DNA of 15,939 nucleotides from an uncultured Prevotella sp. (GCA_900548195.1 URJQ01000070.1:1-15939), one strand, 5' to 3'. Shown: positions 1-7,264, numbered from the stretch's first letter. Notes: generated from the sequence alone by a model not told the origin. Numbers and translations are program-made.

Positions 1-72
1 AAATCTACCATCTATGCCAAATCTACCATCTATGCCAAATCTACCATCTATGCCAAATCTACCATCTATGCC
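1..72. repeat. 18-bp tandem repeat, four exact copies at the window edge
   Basis: Four identical copies of the unit AAATCTACCATCTATGCC run from base 1 to 72. The array starts at the very edge, so more copies may lie upstream. The unit length is a multiple of three and all three plus-strand frames are open through it. One frame would encode the hexapeptide KSTIYA repeated, and it ends at a TGA (94-96) that overlaps the transporter's ATG (93-95) by the classic ATGA arrangement. It may therefore be the tail of an upstream coding region or a non-coding repeat. The window does not decide between them. Confidence 0.95.
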
Positions 73-92
73 ACGACCCACAACCAGAAACT

Positions 93-1151
93 ATGAATAA
101 GATTATACAGTTGATAAGGACATGGAAACTGCCAGTGTCCATGGTGATAGGAGTATTGCTCTATTACGTATTTGATGCGGCAATACCTGATGATGATGTG
201 AGAAACGCCTTCTATTATGTCGTCTCACATTACTTTCAGCCTGCCCTCATCTTCTCCATGCTCATGCTCTCATTCCTCAAAGTGGAGCCTCGCGATCTCA
301 AACCGCATCGCTGGCACGGCGTGCTTCTCTTCACGCAGGGCGCATTCTTCGTCCTTTTCTCATTGCTTGCTATTGGGATAGGAATGCTTAGCTCGTTGCC
401 TTTATTGGGCGTGAACGATGGTAAGATACTCTGTGAGGGCGCAATGCTCTGCTTTATATGCCCCACAGCAACGGCTTCAGCTGTCATAGTGCATAAGCTG
501 GGAGGCTCTCTCAGTGGCGTTGTGACCTATCTGGTGCTCTGTAATCTCATGGTTTCATTGCTCGCCCCAGGCTTTCTTACGCTCGTAGAACCACATGTCG
601 GACTGGATTTCTACACCGAATTTTTCATGATTATGGGTAAGGTGTTCCCCCTCTTGCTTTGCCCTTTGTTTGTTGCGCTTGTGATAAGGCATTATTCCCC
701 CCTACTGAAAGATAAACTTCTTGCCATCCCAGACCTCGCTTTCTATTTATGGCTCGTGGCCCTTGCCCTCGCTATCACCGTGACTGTGCGCACGATTGTG
801 GAGTGTAAGACTCCTGTCAGTCTGCTCCTTGCCCTTGCTTTGGTGAGTGCCATATGCTGCGTGACGCAGTTCTGGCTCGGAAGAAAGATAGGCAGACGAT
901 GGCCACAGCCAACCGTCAAGTCGGCAGAAACATCCACTTCACAGTCTCCTTCTGCCCCTTACATAGATGAGCAAGAGCGTAGCGCCATCACTGCAGGACA
1001 GGCTTTCGGACAGAAAAACACAGTATTCATCATCTGGATGGGTCTCGTCTTCCTCAATCCCATCACCTCCGTAGTGGGAGGTTTCTACAGCATCTGGCAT
1101 AATATCATCAATTCTTGGCAGTTGTATAAGAAGGAAAAGGCGCGGACTTAG
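93..1151 (+). CDS. BASS-family (bile acid:sodium symporter-like) membrane transporter
   Basis: This 352-residue protein is mostly hydrophobic, with roughly nine or ten predicted membrane spans and a polar, Ser/Pro/Thr-rich stretch near residues 270-300 before a last hydrophobic segment. The glycine- and threonine-containing segment around residues 110-140 (ICPTATASAVIVHKLGG) matches the crossover region seen in bile acid:sodium symporter-like carriers. Members usually move organic anions with sodium across the inner membrane. The substrate cannot be read from the sequence. The start chosen is the ATG at 93, because the segment upstream of it in frame is repeat sequence without another ATG. 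The gene converges on the esterase gene and has no obvious operon partner in the window. The family call is good; the specificity is unknown. Confidence 0.75.
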   Translation: MNKIIQLIRTWKLPVSMVIGVLLYYVFDAAIPDDDVRNAFYYVVSHYFQPALIFSMLMLSFLKVEPRDLKPHRWHGVLLFTQGAFFVLFSLLAIGIGMLSSLPLLGVNDGKILCEGAMLCFICPTATASAVIVHKLGGSLSGVVTYLVLCNLMVSLLAPGFLTLVEPHVGLDFYTEFFMIMGKVFPLLLCPLFVALVIRHYSPLLKDKLLAIPDLAFYLWLVALALAITVTVRTIVECKTPVSLLLALALVSAICCVTQFWLGRKIGRRWPQPTVKSAETSTSQSPSAPYIDEQERSAITAGQAFGQKNTVFIIWMGLVFLNPITSVVGGFYSIWHNIINSWQLYKKEKART

Positions 1152-1197
1152 GTGTGATTGGTTGTTTAGTTGTTTGATGATTGTGTTGTCAGGTGGT

Positions 1198-1293
1198 CTG
1201 TCTGGAAGACAGTACCGAGCGTAGCGAGAGTAACCCGGGACGAAGTCTCGGGATTACAAACAGGAAAAAAGCGACTGTCTGGAAGACAGTACC
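1198..1293 (+). repeat. Composite hairpin repeat, copy A
   Basis: The element starts and ends with the same 19-mer CTGTCTGGAAGACAGTACC (1198-1216 and 1275-1293), whose CTGTC/GACAG arms form a hairpin with loop TGGAA. Between them lie a GAGCGTAGCGAG mirror-symmetric motif, then a larger hairpin (stem CCCGGGAC with GTCTCGGG, loop GAA, about 1234-1252), then an A-rich spacer. Copies B and C in the same gap share this architecture. Confidence 0.85.
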
Positions 1294-1294
1294 A

Positions 1295-1426
1295 AAACTC
1301 ATAGCTTTCACCCTGCAATATCATAGTTATTACCTCCTAATATCATAGTTATTACCTCCTAATATCATAGCTTTTACCCTGCAATATCATAGCTTTTACC
1401 TCCTAATATCTATGCTATTGCCTCGC
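1295..1426. repeat. 22-bp degenerate tandem repeat, six copies
   Basis: Six head-to-tail units of exactly 22 bp start at 1295, 1317, 1339, 1361, 1383 and 1405. Units 2 and 3 are identical. The others differ by a few bases, mostly in the half following CATAG and in an alternating ending CTCCT or CCTGC. Read on the minus strand, units 2, 3 and 5 each contain AGGAGG, eight bases, then ATG, which resembles a ribosome binding site plus start codon. There is no long reading frame behind it. The array begins directly after hairpin copy A. Confidence 0.92.
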
Positions 1427-1696
1427 TTTTGTTTTCCTTTTGCGACAGAAAAATCATAACTACTTATTACTCTGGCACTTACATTTTTACGCTATAATTC
1501 ACGTATCTGAAAGCATTTTGCAGTTTCTTGAATAGCAATCCAGCCATTCCCCTTTTCAGGACTCAGAGCATGGACTATATTAACAAAAACTTTATGACTT
1601 CTACGACTCATTCTACTTATCTTAAAGGCGTGAAAATATAATGCATATAATAGGGAATAGCTCTACTTTTCGCAACTATTGTATCTCTATAGTTCA

Positions 1697-1795
1697 ATGT
1701 CCGAAAGACAATACTGAATAAAGCGAGAGTAACCCGTGACAGAGTCTCTGATAGCAATATACAAAAAGAAAAACTGTCTGGAAAACAGCACCTTG
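1697..1795 (+). repeat. Composite hairpin repeat, copy B (degenerate)
   Basis: This copy has the same order of parts as copy A but is more diverged. It has a short hairpin (TGTC CGAAA GACA), then AAGCGAGAGTAACCC, then a weaker central hairpin (GTGAC AGA GTCTC region), an A-rich spacer, and a second copy of the terminal hairpin (CTGTCTGGAAAACAG, 1774-1788) followed by CACCTTG. Confidence 0.75.
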
Positions 1796-1825
1796 CAGAA
1801 ATCATTATATCACTTATTGATACTA

Positions 1826-1926
1826 CAAGGTACTGTCTTCCAGACAGATGATAGATAATAACTTCTTTTGTCCCGAGACTACGTCCCGGGTTACTCTCGC
1901 TTCGCTCGGTAAAGGCTTCCAGCCTT
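1826..1926 (-). repeat. Composite hairpin repeat, copy C (inverted)
   Basis: This copy lies in inverted orientation relative to A and B. Its inner end, CAAGGTACTGTCTTCCAGACAG region (1826-1847), is the reverse complement of the end of copy B with 20 of 22 positions matching. The central hairpin (1872-1890) keeps the CCCGGGAC/GTCTCGGG stem with loop GTA. The outer hairpin (1912-1926) reads AAGGC TGGAA GCCTT on the minus strand. Both arms differ from copy A but still pair, and the loop is unchanged. Confidence 0.85.
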
Positions 1927-2005
1927 ATTCCATTGGGATATAGCAATTTAGATAAGATTTTTAAAGGAAGCGAAAATGACTAAAGCCCAAAAGAAAGGAA
2001 GACAA

Positions 2006-3328
2006 CTACTTACTGAGATTTGACAAAATCCAGTCGCAGTGCGCCTTTTCGGTGGCTTCGCTGGTCCAGTGCTCATTGATAGGAGTGATGAGAGAGGACT
2101 TAGGACACTTGAGGACATTCCATACAGCATAGCTGGTGGTAGGCGGACAAGTATTGTCATTATATCCCCATGTCATGCGCACAGGGCACTTGATGTGGCG
2201 TGCGAAATTGACCACGTCGTAATATTGCAGGGTCTTCTCTGCGGTATCATTGAGCACTCCGATGCGGTGCATGTGTGGATAACCGCCCGTTCTGCCCTTT
2301 TCACGGTAAGCCGCCATGTCTGCAAGGGCAGGATGGTTGGCACAGCAGAGCGTTACGCGACTGTCAAGGGCAGCCAAGACAAGACTTAAAGCGCCGCCCT
2401 GACTGCCTCCCTGCACGGCAACATTCTTGCCATCCCACTCAGGAAGGGAGGTGAGGAAATCGACAGCACGCACCAATCCGAGATAGACGTGCTTCATATA
2501 ATAATTATCGCGAGAGTCGAGTCCTTGACACAAATAGCCATTGACACCTGTATTAAGGGCTGTACTGATTTCCTTAAACTGCTTCTCTGTCATTCTTGGG
2601 TCGAGACCATGTATCTCTGTCTCGAAGCGTATGCAACCATTGTCTGCGTAATAACGATGGCGAAGCGGTTCTTTGATGGTCTTTACGCCAGCTCCAGGAG
2701 GGCATATTACGATAGAGCAAGAGCCTTTCTTGTGGGCTTTAGGAATGAAGAGATAACCATAGATGCACTGTCTCTGCTTGTTTACTTCCAGGCGAACGAG
2801 ATAAGCATCAGCCTTGTCAGTGTCATATTCATGCGCAGGATTGATAGTATAGCGGAGCGGAAGCGACTTCAAAGCATCCATTTCTTTCTGCCAAAAGGCG
2901 GTGAAATCAGCCGGTTCCTTGGTGTAAGGCATGATTTTATCCACAGAGAAACCCACTTTCACGTGGTGTGAAGTGGTTGCGCCATTGATTTTAGCAGTCA
3001 GTTTGAGGTCAAGAAATCCAGGCTCACGGCGTGTTCCCATTTTCACCACTACCCTACCATTCTTCAATGTAGCCTTGCCACTGCTCTCAGGCTCCAGCAT
3101 ATCGCGGCTGATGGTGTAAGAAATCTCGGCATTCTGTGGCACACCATATTTATATAGTTGCACCTCCACAGACGCTTTCTCACCAGTCTTGTAGAGCCAA
3201 TCGGCATGATCAGGCGTTGTAACCCATAAGAAATCACTGCGATAAGGATAATTTTCAGCGCACGCTGTGCTGACAGTCATCATCAATAGGACGACTGCCA
3301 AGAATAGTTTTCTAAATGATGTTTGCAT
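2006..3328 (-). CDS. Secreted CE7-type acetyl (xylan) esterase / cephalosporin-C deacetylase family
   Basis: This 440-residue protein probably removes acetyl groups from plant polysaccharides or oligosaccharides outside the cytoplasm. An N-terminal signal peptide (residues 1-24, hydrophobic core LFLAVVLLMMTV, likely cut after ACA) is followed by a beta-rich accessory region (about 30-130). An alpha/beta-hydrolase domain follows (about 135-438). The nucleophile elbow is GGSQGG with Ser309. The catalytic Asp lies in GYNDNTCPP (Asp391) and the His is probably His420 in INEHW; this arrangement and the CPP motif fit the AXE1/CE7 family. The gene stands alone, 140 bp downstream of rseP and separated from it by an AT-rich palindrome, and I see no other polysaccharide-degradation gene here. 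Substrate specificity beyond acetyl esters is inferred. Confidence 0.82.
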   Translation of the reverse strand: MQTSFRKLFLAVVLLMMTVSTACAENYPYRSDFLWVTTPDHADWLYKTGEKASVEVQLYKYGVPQNAEISYTISRDMLEPESSGKATLKNGRVVVKMGTRREPGFLDLKLTAKINGATTSHHVKVGFSVDKIMPYTKEPADFTAFWQKEMDALKSLPLRYTINPAHEYDTDKADAYLVRLEVNKQRQCIYGYLFIPKAHKKGSCSIVICPPGAGVKTIKEPLRHRYYADNGCIRFETEIHGLDPRMTEKQFKEISTALNTGVNGYLCQGLDSRDNYYMKHVYLGLVRAVDFLTSLPEWDGKNVAVQGGSQGGALSLVLAALDSRVTLCCANHPALADMAAYREKGRTGGYPHMHRIGVLNDTAEKTLQYYDVVNFARHIKCPVRMTWGYNDNTCPPTTSYAVWNVLKCPKSSLITPINEHWTSEATEKAHCDWILSNLSK

Positions 3329-3381
3329 AAAAGTGTTAGTTAGTTGTTAGATAATATGGTAAACGTATTACTTCTTTACAA

Positions 3382-3454
3382 AAAATATCAATAAATAAAA
3401 ATAAAGAATAAACATGAAAATATATTTTTCTTTGTTTTTATCTATTGATATTTT
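3382..3454. repeat. AT-rich palindromic element, copy 1 (possible terminator)
   Basis: Two 26-bp arms (3382-3407 and 3429-3454) are inverted repeats with 24 of 26 positions matching, around a 21-nt loop. The arms begin AAAATATCAATA and end TATTGATATTTT. On the minus strand the hairpin lies between the rseP stop and the esterase start and ends in a run of T, so it could terminate rseP transcription. A closely related element is at 15237-15309. Confidence 0.85.
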
Positions 3455-3468
3455 ATTTATTCAGCATC

Positions 3469-5007
3469 TTACATTACTCCAATCCAGCGGAGTATGTCAT
3501 TGATATTAGCCATCACCATGAGCAGAAGAAGGAAGCCCATGCCGATATTTTGTGAAATCTGCAGGAACTTAAGGCTTGGCTGGCGACGTGTCACCACCTC
3601 ATAAAGGAGGAAGAGAATGTGGCCTCCATCAAGTCCAGGGATAGGAATGATGTTCATGAAGGCAAGGATAATGCTGAGGAAAGCTGTCATCTTCCAGAAG
3701 ATAATCCAGTCCCATACAGGCGGGAACATACTGCCGATGGCTCCGAAACCGCCGAGGCTCTTGGCACCTTCCTTGCTTGCCACATACTTGAGGTCGCTCA
3801 CATAGCCACCGAGCACGCCGATGCCGTAACTGCATCCAGCACTGATACTTGGCAGGATGTCATAATCCACGTGGTGTGGCTTGTAGTAATTGGCTATAGT
3901 AGTCATGCCTACACCGAGCAATGCACGGCCGTCATCATATCCGAAGGTCACCTTTGCCGTGTCCAATGTTTCGGTGCCAGCCTTCTTCCAGATGATAGTG
4001 CGGGTGAGAAAAGCAGTGCTATCCTTAGTATTCTTTGCATCAGCGAGGGCATCCACCATACGTCCTGTCTCGTAAGTGAAAGCATTCCATGAGTCAATAT
4101 CTGTGTTGCCGAGCTTCACTATGACGTCGCCCTTGGCTATAGAAGTCTGCGCTGCTGGGGTTCCAGCAATGACAGTATCTACTTCTGCAGGCACGAATGG
4201 ACGGCAGAATACAGGCTCAGTCTTGAGCATATCGAGCAGATTGAGGTCGCCAGGCATAGCTATAGCCACCTCTTTGCCATCACGCTTCACGGTCACCTCT
4301 GTGGCTTTGGATATATCACGCATGAGGTCTGCACTGAAATCCTTGAATTCTCCACGGTCGGAAGACATCAGAATGTCGCCATCCTTGAAGCCGAGAGCCT
4401 TGGCATCGTCATTGAATTTCATGCCCATAGTCATATCCTGAACGGCATAATAATCATCTCCGTGGAAATAGAATATGGCAGAATAGATGACGAGAGCGAG
4501 GACGAAATTGACCATTACGCCACCTGCCATAATGAGAAGGCGCTGGTAAGCCTTCTTACTGCGAAACTCCCACGGCTGTGCTGGAGCGGAAAGTTTCTCC
4601 GCTGTCTGCGTTTCGTCTATCATACCATCTATCTGACAGTATCCTCCTATTGGGAGCCAACCTATACCATACTCGGTACCTACTTTGTCATTATACTTCT
4701 TATTGCCTACATTCTTGGTGATGACGCGGTCCTTCTTGCCCATAGCAGTGTAGTACCAGTTTTTCACCTGCTGGAAGAAGTTTATGCCTTCATCGTCACG
4801 CTCCGTGATAGGCTCTTTGCCAATAAGACGACGAAACCAGTTGTCATAACTGCTCCAGAGGTGGAACTTCCAGTTTGCGAAGATATAAAAGCGCGATACT
4901 CTCGTCTTGAAAAGTTTCGCAAATGTAAAGTGTCCGCCTTCATGAAGGAAGACAAGCAGCGTTATCGCGAGGATAAACTGCGCTGTTCTTATTAAAAAAA
5001 CTTCCAT
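3469..5007 (-). CDS. rseP: RseP-type site-2 intramembrane zinc metalloprotease
   Basis: This 512-residue polytopic inner-membrane protease of the site-2 family would cut membrane-anchored substrates after a first periplasmic cleavage. In other bacteria this includes anti-sigma factors and remnant signal peptides. The zinc-binding HEGGH (residues 22-26) lies in the first membrane span. The second conserved site, NIIPIPGLDGGH with LDG at 459-461, lies in a C-terminal span. Two PDZ-like segments lie roughly at 185-260 and 270-350, the second opening with VDTVIAGTPAAQTSIAKGD. The family is commonly about 450 residues; the extra length is mainly an insert near 50-115, as is usual in Bacteroidetes. 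The start ATG at 5007 lies only 10 nt from the left arm of the inverted repeats that bound the four-helix-bundle unit. Transcription probably continues from dxr. Confidence 0.93.
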   Translation of the reverse strand: MEVFLIRTAQFILAITLLVFLHEGGHFTFAKLFKTRVSRFYIFANWKFHLWSSYDNWFRRLIGKEPITERDDEGINFFQQVKNWYYTAMGKKDRVITKNVGNKKYNDKVGTEYGIGWLPIGGYCQIDGMIDETQTAEKLSAPAQPWEFRSKKAYQRLLIMAGGVMVNFVLALVIYSAIFYFHGDDYYAVQDMTMGMKFNDDAKALGFKDGDILMSSDRGEFKDFSADLMRDISKATEVTVKRDGKEVAIAMPGDLNLLDMLKTEPVFCRPFVPAEVDTVIAGTPAAQTSIAKGDVIVKLGNTDIDSWNAFTYETGRMVDALADAKNTKDSTAFLTRTIIWKKAGTETLDTAKVTFGYDDGRALLGVGMTTIANYYKPHHVDYDILPSISAGCSYGIGVLGGYVSDLKYVASKEGAKSLGGFGAIGSMFPPVWDWIIFWKMTAFLSIILAFMNIIPIPGLDGGHILFLLYEVVTRRQPSLKFLQISQNIGMGFLLLLMVMANINDILRWIGVM

Positions 5008-5017
5008 ACTTTAAAAA

Positions 5018-5054
5018 GGGAATAGGGAATAGGGAATAGGAAATAGGAGATTAC
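5018..5054. repeat. Left inverted-repeat arm with GGGAATA heptamers
   Basis: Three tandem GGGAATA heptamers are followed by GGAAATAGGAGATTAC. The arm is the inverse of 5513-5549. It lies immediately upstream of the rseP start, so it probably forms part of the rseP leader. Confidence 0.9.
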
Positions 5055-5134
5055 CATTTGTGAGCTTGAGGTTTTCCGGTCGGTCTCCCACCTTATCCTT
5101 TACCTTAATAAACTAATATCTATTCTATATTTCT

Positions 5135-5485
5135 CTACAGTCCTTTGGCTGTTTTTACTAATTTTGTTAATATTTTTATTATCTGTATTAAGTCATTCAT
5201 TAACGAATTATATTCTATCTGCGAAAGAGACTGTTCTTCAAGCAACAGAGTGAGCCAGAATTTCGTCTCGTTTGCTTCCTTCAGAGCAATGGTATGCTTG
5301 GTAATATAATCAGGAGTACTCTGCGAATAATAACCTTCCGCACAGTTTGCACCTACACTTGTACCGCAACGAGCCACTTGATTCAATATATTCTGCGAAG
5401 CTCTACGAGTATGCAATACATGAACCATCTTGGTAATTCTACAACCAAAGGCAAGGCTTTTGTCATCTATCAGACGCTTTTTCAT
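5135..5485 (-). CDS. Four-helix-bundle protein, S23 / 23S rRNA IVS-protein family
   Basis: This small protein of 116 residues belongs to the family first described from open reading frames in intervening sequences of 23S rRNA genes. Family members form pentameric four-helix bundles, and their role is not settled. Diagnostic features are GTSVGANCAEG (41-51), the helix ALKEANETKFWL (67-78) and a helical, lysine-ending C-terminus (ILTKLVKTAKGL). The ATG at 5485 is preferred: a frame extension to 5506 would need a TTG start, and family members begin close to the xxLxxKSxAF motif. The gene is co-oriented with dxr and rseP, lies between them, and sits inside a pair of inverted repeats, which suggests arrival as a unit. 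It could be co-transcribed with the host operon. Confidence 0.85.
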   Translation of the reverse strand: MKKRLIDDKSLAFGCRITKMVHVLHTRRASQNILNQVARCGTSVGANCAEGYYSQSTPDYITKHTIALKEANETKFWLTLLLEEQSLSQIEYNSLMNDLIQIIKILTKLVKTAKGL

Positions 5486-5512
5486 ACGACTAAGATTTAG
5501 AAACAAATATGT

Positions 5513-5549
5513 GTAATCTCCTATTTCCCATTACCTATTCCCTATTACC
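5513..5549. repeat. Right inverted-repeat arm abutting the dxr stop codon
   Basis: This arm is the reverse complement of 5018-5054 with about three mismatches, all in the heptamer part. Its outer base is the first base of the triplet complementary to the dxr stop codon TAG (5549-5551). In a dxr-to-rseP transcript the two arms could pair and enclose the whole four-helix-bundle gene in a long stem. Confidence 0.9.
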
Positions 5550-6703
5550 TATAGAGAGAGGAACTCGGAAGCAATGCGACGAGCCTCAAGATTGGAAGCG
5601 AGATAGTCGTCGAGTGTAGGCTTTTGGATTACAGAAGCCTTGTCAAGTGTCTTGGCTATGATGTCACCCATATCGAGGAAACCACATTTGCCCTGTCGGA
5701 AAGCGAGATTGACCACCTCATTGGCGGCGTTGACCACACAGGCAGCGTTGCCGCCTCGGCGTATGGCTTCATAGGCAAGGGCGAGACATTGGAACTTCTC
5801 AAGGTCGGGCTCAAAGAACTCCAACGGGGTCTTGAACAAGTCAAGACGCTCACCACTCATGGGAAGACGCTCCGGGAAAGTGAAAGCATACTGGATAGGA
5901 AGGCGCATATCAGGCACTCCAAGCTGCGCTTTCACCGCTCCGTCACGATACTGCACCGCACTGTGGACAATGCTCTGAGGATGCACCAGCACCTGTATCC
6001 GGTCGGCATCCACACCGAAGAGCCATTTTGCCTCAATGACTTCAAAGCCTTTATTCATCATAGAAGCAGAGTCGATGGTGATCTTTGCGCCCATATCCCA
6101 TGTAGGATGCTTGAGTGCATCCGCTGCCGTGACACTCTTCATCTGCTCCAACGAGAACTGGCGGAAAGGACCTCCAGAGGCTGTAAGCAGGATTTTCTCT
6201 ATCTCATTGCCATGGTCTCCGACGAGAGACTGGAAGATAGCAGAATGCTCTGAGTCAACAGGCAGGATGGGAGCATGATACTGCTCGGCAAGTCCCATGA
6301 CGAGTTCGCCTGCCACCACGAGCGTCTCCTTATTGGCAAGGCATATCTTCTTACGCGCCTTAATGGCATGGATGGTAGGCTCAAGCCCTGCAAATCCCAC
6401 CATTGCTGTCAGCACCATGTCAATAGGACCAGCCTCAACGATGTCACACAGCGCCTTGGCTCCGGCATATACCTTTATGTCGGGACAGTCACTGAGAAGG
6501 GAAACAAGGGTGTCATATTTGCTTTCATTGGCTATGACGACAGCCGCCGGACGGAATTTGCGTGCCTGCTCGGCAAGCAGTTCCACTTTATTGTTCGCCG
6601 TAAGGCAATAAGCTTCAAAGCGTTCACTATGCTCTTCTATCACTTGAAGAGCCTGGGTACCGATAGAACCAGTACTTCCAAGAATACATATCTGCTGTTT
6701 CAT
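5549..6703 (-). CDS. dxr: 1-deoxy-D-xylulose 5-phosphate reductoisomerase
   Basis: This cytoplasmic enzyme converts 1-deoxy-D-xylulose 5-phosphate to 2-C-methyl-D-erythritol 4-phosphate with NADPH, the first committed step of the MEP isoprenoid pathway. The 384 residues match the usual length. The N-terminal dinucleotide-binding motif LGSTGSIG starts at residue 8, and further hallmarks are NKETLVVAG, PVDSEHSAIFQSL (metal-binding Asp and Glu), TASGGPFR, and KHPTWDMGAKITIDSASMMN. The ATG at 6703 places MKQQICILGSTGSIG at the terminus as in homologues; an upstream in-frame ATG at 6733 would add ten residues of non-conserved sequence. It lies 48 nt after rimM in the same direction. The reading frame ends at the edge of the inverted repeat of the downstream unit. 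Confidence 0.96.
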   Translation of the reverse strand: MKQQICILGSTGSIGTQALQVIEEHSERFEAYCLTANNKVELLAEQARKFRPAAVVIANESKYDTLVSLLSDCPDIKVYAGAKALCDIVEAGPIDMVLTAMVGFAGLEPTIHAIKARKKICLANKETLVVAGELVMGLAEQYHAPILPVDSEHSAIFQSLVGDHGNEIEKILLTASGGPFRQFSLEQMKSVTAADALKHPTWDMGAKITIDSASMMNKGFEVIEAKWLFGVDADRIQVLVHPQSIVHSAVQYRDGAVKAQLGVPDMRLPIQYAFTFPERLPMSGERLDLFKTPLEFFEPDLEKFQCLALAYEAIRRGGNAACVVNAANEVVNLAFRQGKCGFLDMGDIIAKTLDKASVIQKPTLDDYLASNLEARRIASEFLSL

Positions 6704-6751
6704 CTTGTCATTATGGATTATATGATGCACCAAAAGACATCACACAGAGGC

Positions 6752-7264
6752 TTAGAAATCGAGGAGTCCCTCAGGGAGGTTCATCCTTATAATACGATTA
6801 TCAAGGTCTATCTCCACCACCATATCATCTGTAGCAGGGATAAGAGTACCGTCCTCAAGTTCGAAAAGCGTATTGACCGTAGTGTCATCAATATGCGCAA
6901 TGCGTCCCACCTCTTTATCATTACCGTCATTGACGATGGCAAAACCCACTATCTGCGCCTTTGACAATGGAGCATCAGCACCATCTTCTGCCAGCGAACG
7001 GGGGAAGAACACCTCCGTGCCTGTAAGTTCACGGGCACGTTCCTGGGTGTCGATATTAAGGAATTTGATGAGAGCCACTTCGTCACTCTTGAATCTATAT
7101 TCCTCCAAAAAGAAAGGAACGAGTATTCCATCGAGCGAGAGCACGAGGTAATCAGCATCCACGCGGTCGAAGACATCATCGTCAATCTGGACGGACAGTT
7201 CGCCTTTCACGCCGTGCGTCTTGCCTATTACACCTATTTTATATACATCTTCTTGTCTGATCAT
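6752..7264 (-). CDS. rimM: Ribosome maturation factor RimM
   Basis: This 170-residue cytoplasmic factor assists assembly of the 30S head domain by binding ribosomal protein S19 and pre-16S rRNA. The N-terminal RimM domain (about residues 8-90) opens with the characteristic IGVIGKTHGVKGELSV, and a PRC-barrel segment follows (about 100-168), ending in DNRIIRMNLPEGLLDF. The length is normal. Its ATG overlaps the murA TGA by four bases, which points to translational coupling. In many proteobacteria rimM sits with rpsP and trmD; here it follows murA, as expected for Bacteroidales. Confidence 0.94.
   Translation of the reverse strand: MIRQEDVYKIGVIGKTHGVKGELSVQIDDDVFDRVDADYLVLSLDGILVPFFLEEYRFKSDEVALIKFLNIDTQERARELTGTEVFFPRSLAEDGADAPLSKAQIVGFAIVNDGNDKEVGRIAHIDDTTVNTLFELEDGTLIPATDDMVVEIDLDNRIIRMNLPEGLLDF

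Larger units (their letters stand above)
1152..2005. other. Gene-free convergent gap filled with repeats
   Basis: This 854-bp stretch lies between the convergent transporter and esterase genes. It holds composite hairpin repeats A (1198-1293), B (1697-1795) and C (1826-1926, inverted) and a 22-bp tandem repeat (1295-1426). Between them, 1427-1690 contains only a 39-codon minus-strand reading frame (1611 down to 1492) with no recognisable family or clear ribosome binding site. I see no credible gene. The hairpins may also terminate transcription from both sides. Confidence 0.8.
5018..5549 (-). mobile_element. IVS-like unit: four-helix-bundle gene bounded by inverted repeats
   Basis: A 532-bp unit is bounded by 37-bp arms (5018-5054 and 5513-5549), which are inverted repeats with about 34 of 37 positions matching. 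The inner 16 bp (GGAAATAGGAGATTAC) match perfectly. The outer parts are degenerate heptamer arrays of GGGAATA. The right arm ends on the first base of the dxr stop codon and the left arm ends 10 nt before the rseP start, so the unit fills the dxr-rseP junction. It carries one small gene, for a relative of proteins encoded by 23S rRNA intervening sequences. Mobility is inferred; no target duplication was identified. Confidence 0.5.

Noticed and set aside
1295..1426. CRISPR array
   Set aside because: The 22-bp units are directly adjacent with no unique spacers, and there are no cas genes nearby.
1492..1611. Minus-strand 39-codon frame (starts MSRRSHKVFVNIVHA) in the convergent gap
   Set aside because: It is short, lacks a clear ribosome binding site and matches no family I recognise. 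It could be a remnant of an older gene, but the sequence does not show this.
1617..1946. Minus-strand 109-codon frame
   Set aside because: It runs through hairpin copies B and C; its sequence is that of the repeats rather than of a protein.
2489..2971. Plus-strand 160-codon frame
   Set aside because: It is antisense to the esterase gene, whose catalytic motifs prove the minus strand is coding.
4462..4995. Plus-strand 177-codon frame
   Set aside because: It is antisense to the N-terminal part of rseP, including the zinc-binding motif; it shows no family features.
6275..6964. Plus-strand 229-codon frame
   Set aside because: It lies antisense across dxr and rimM, spans two real genes and has no recognisable motif.
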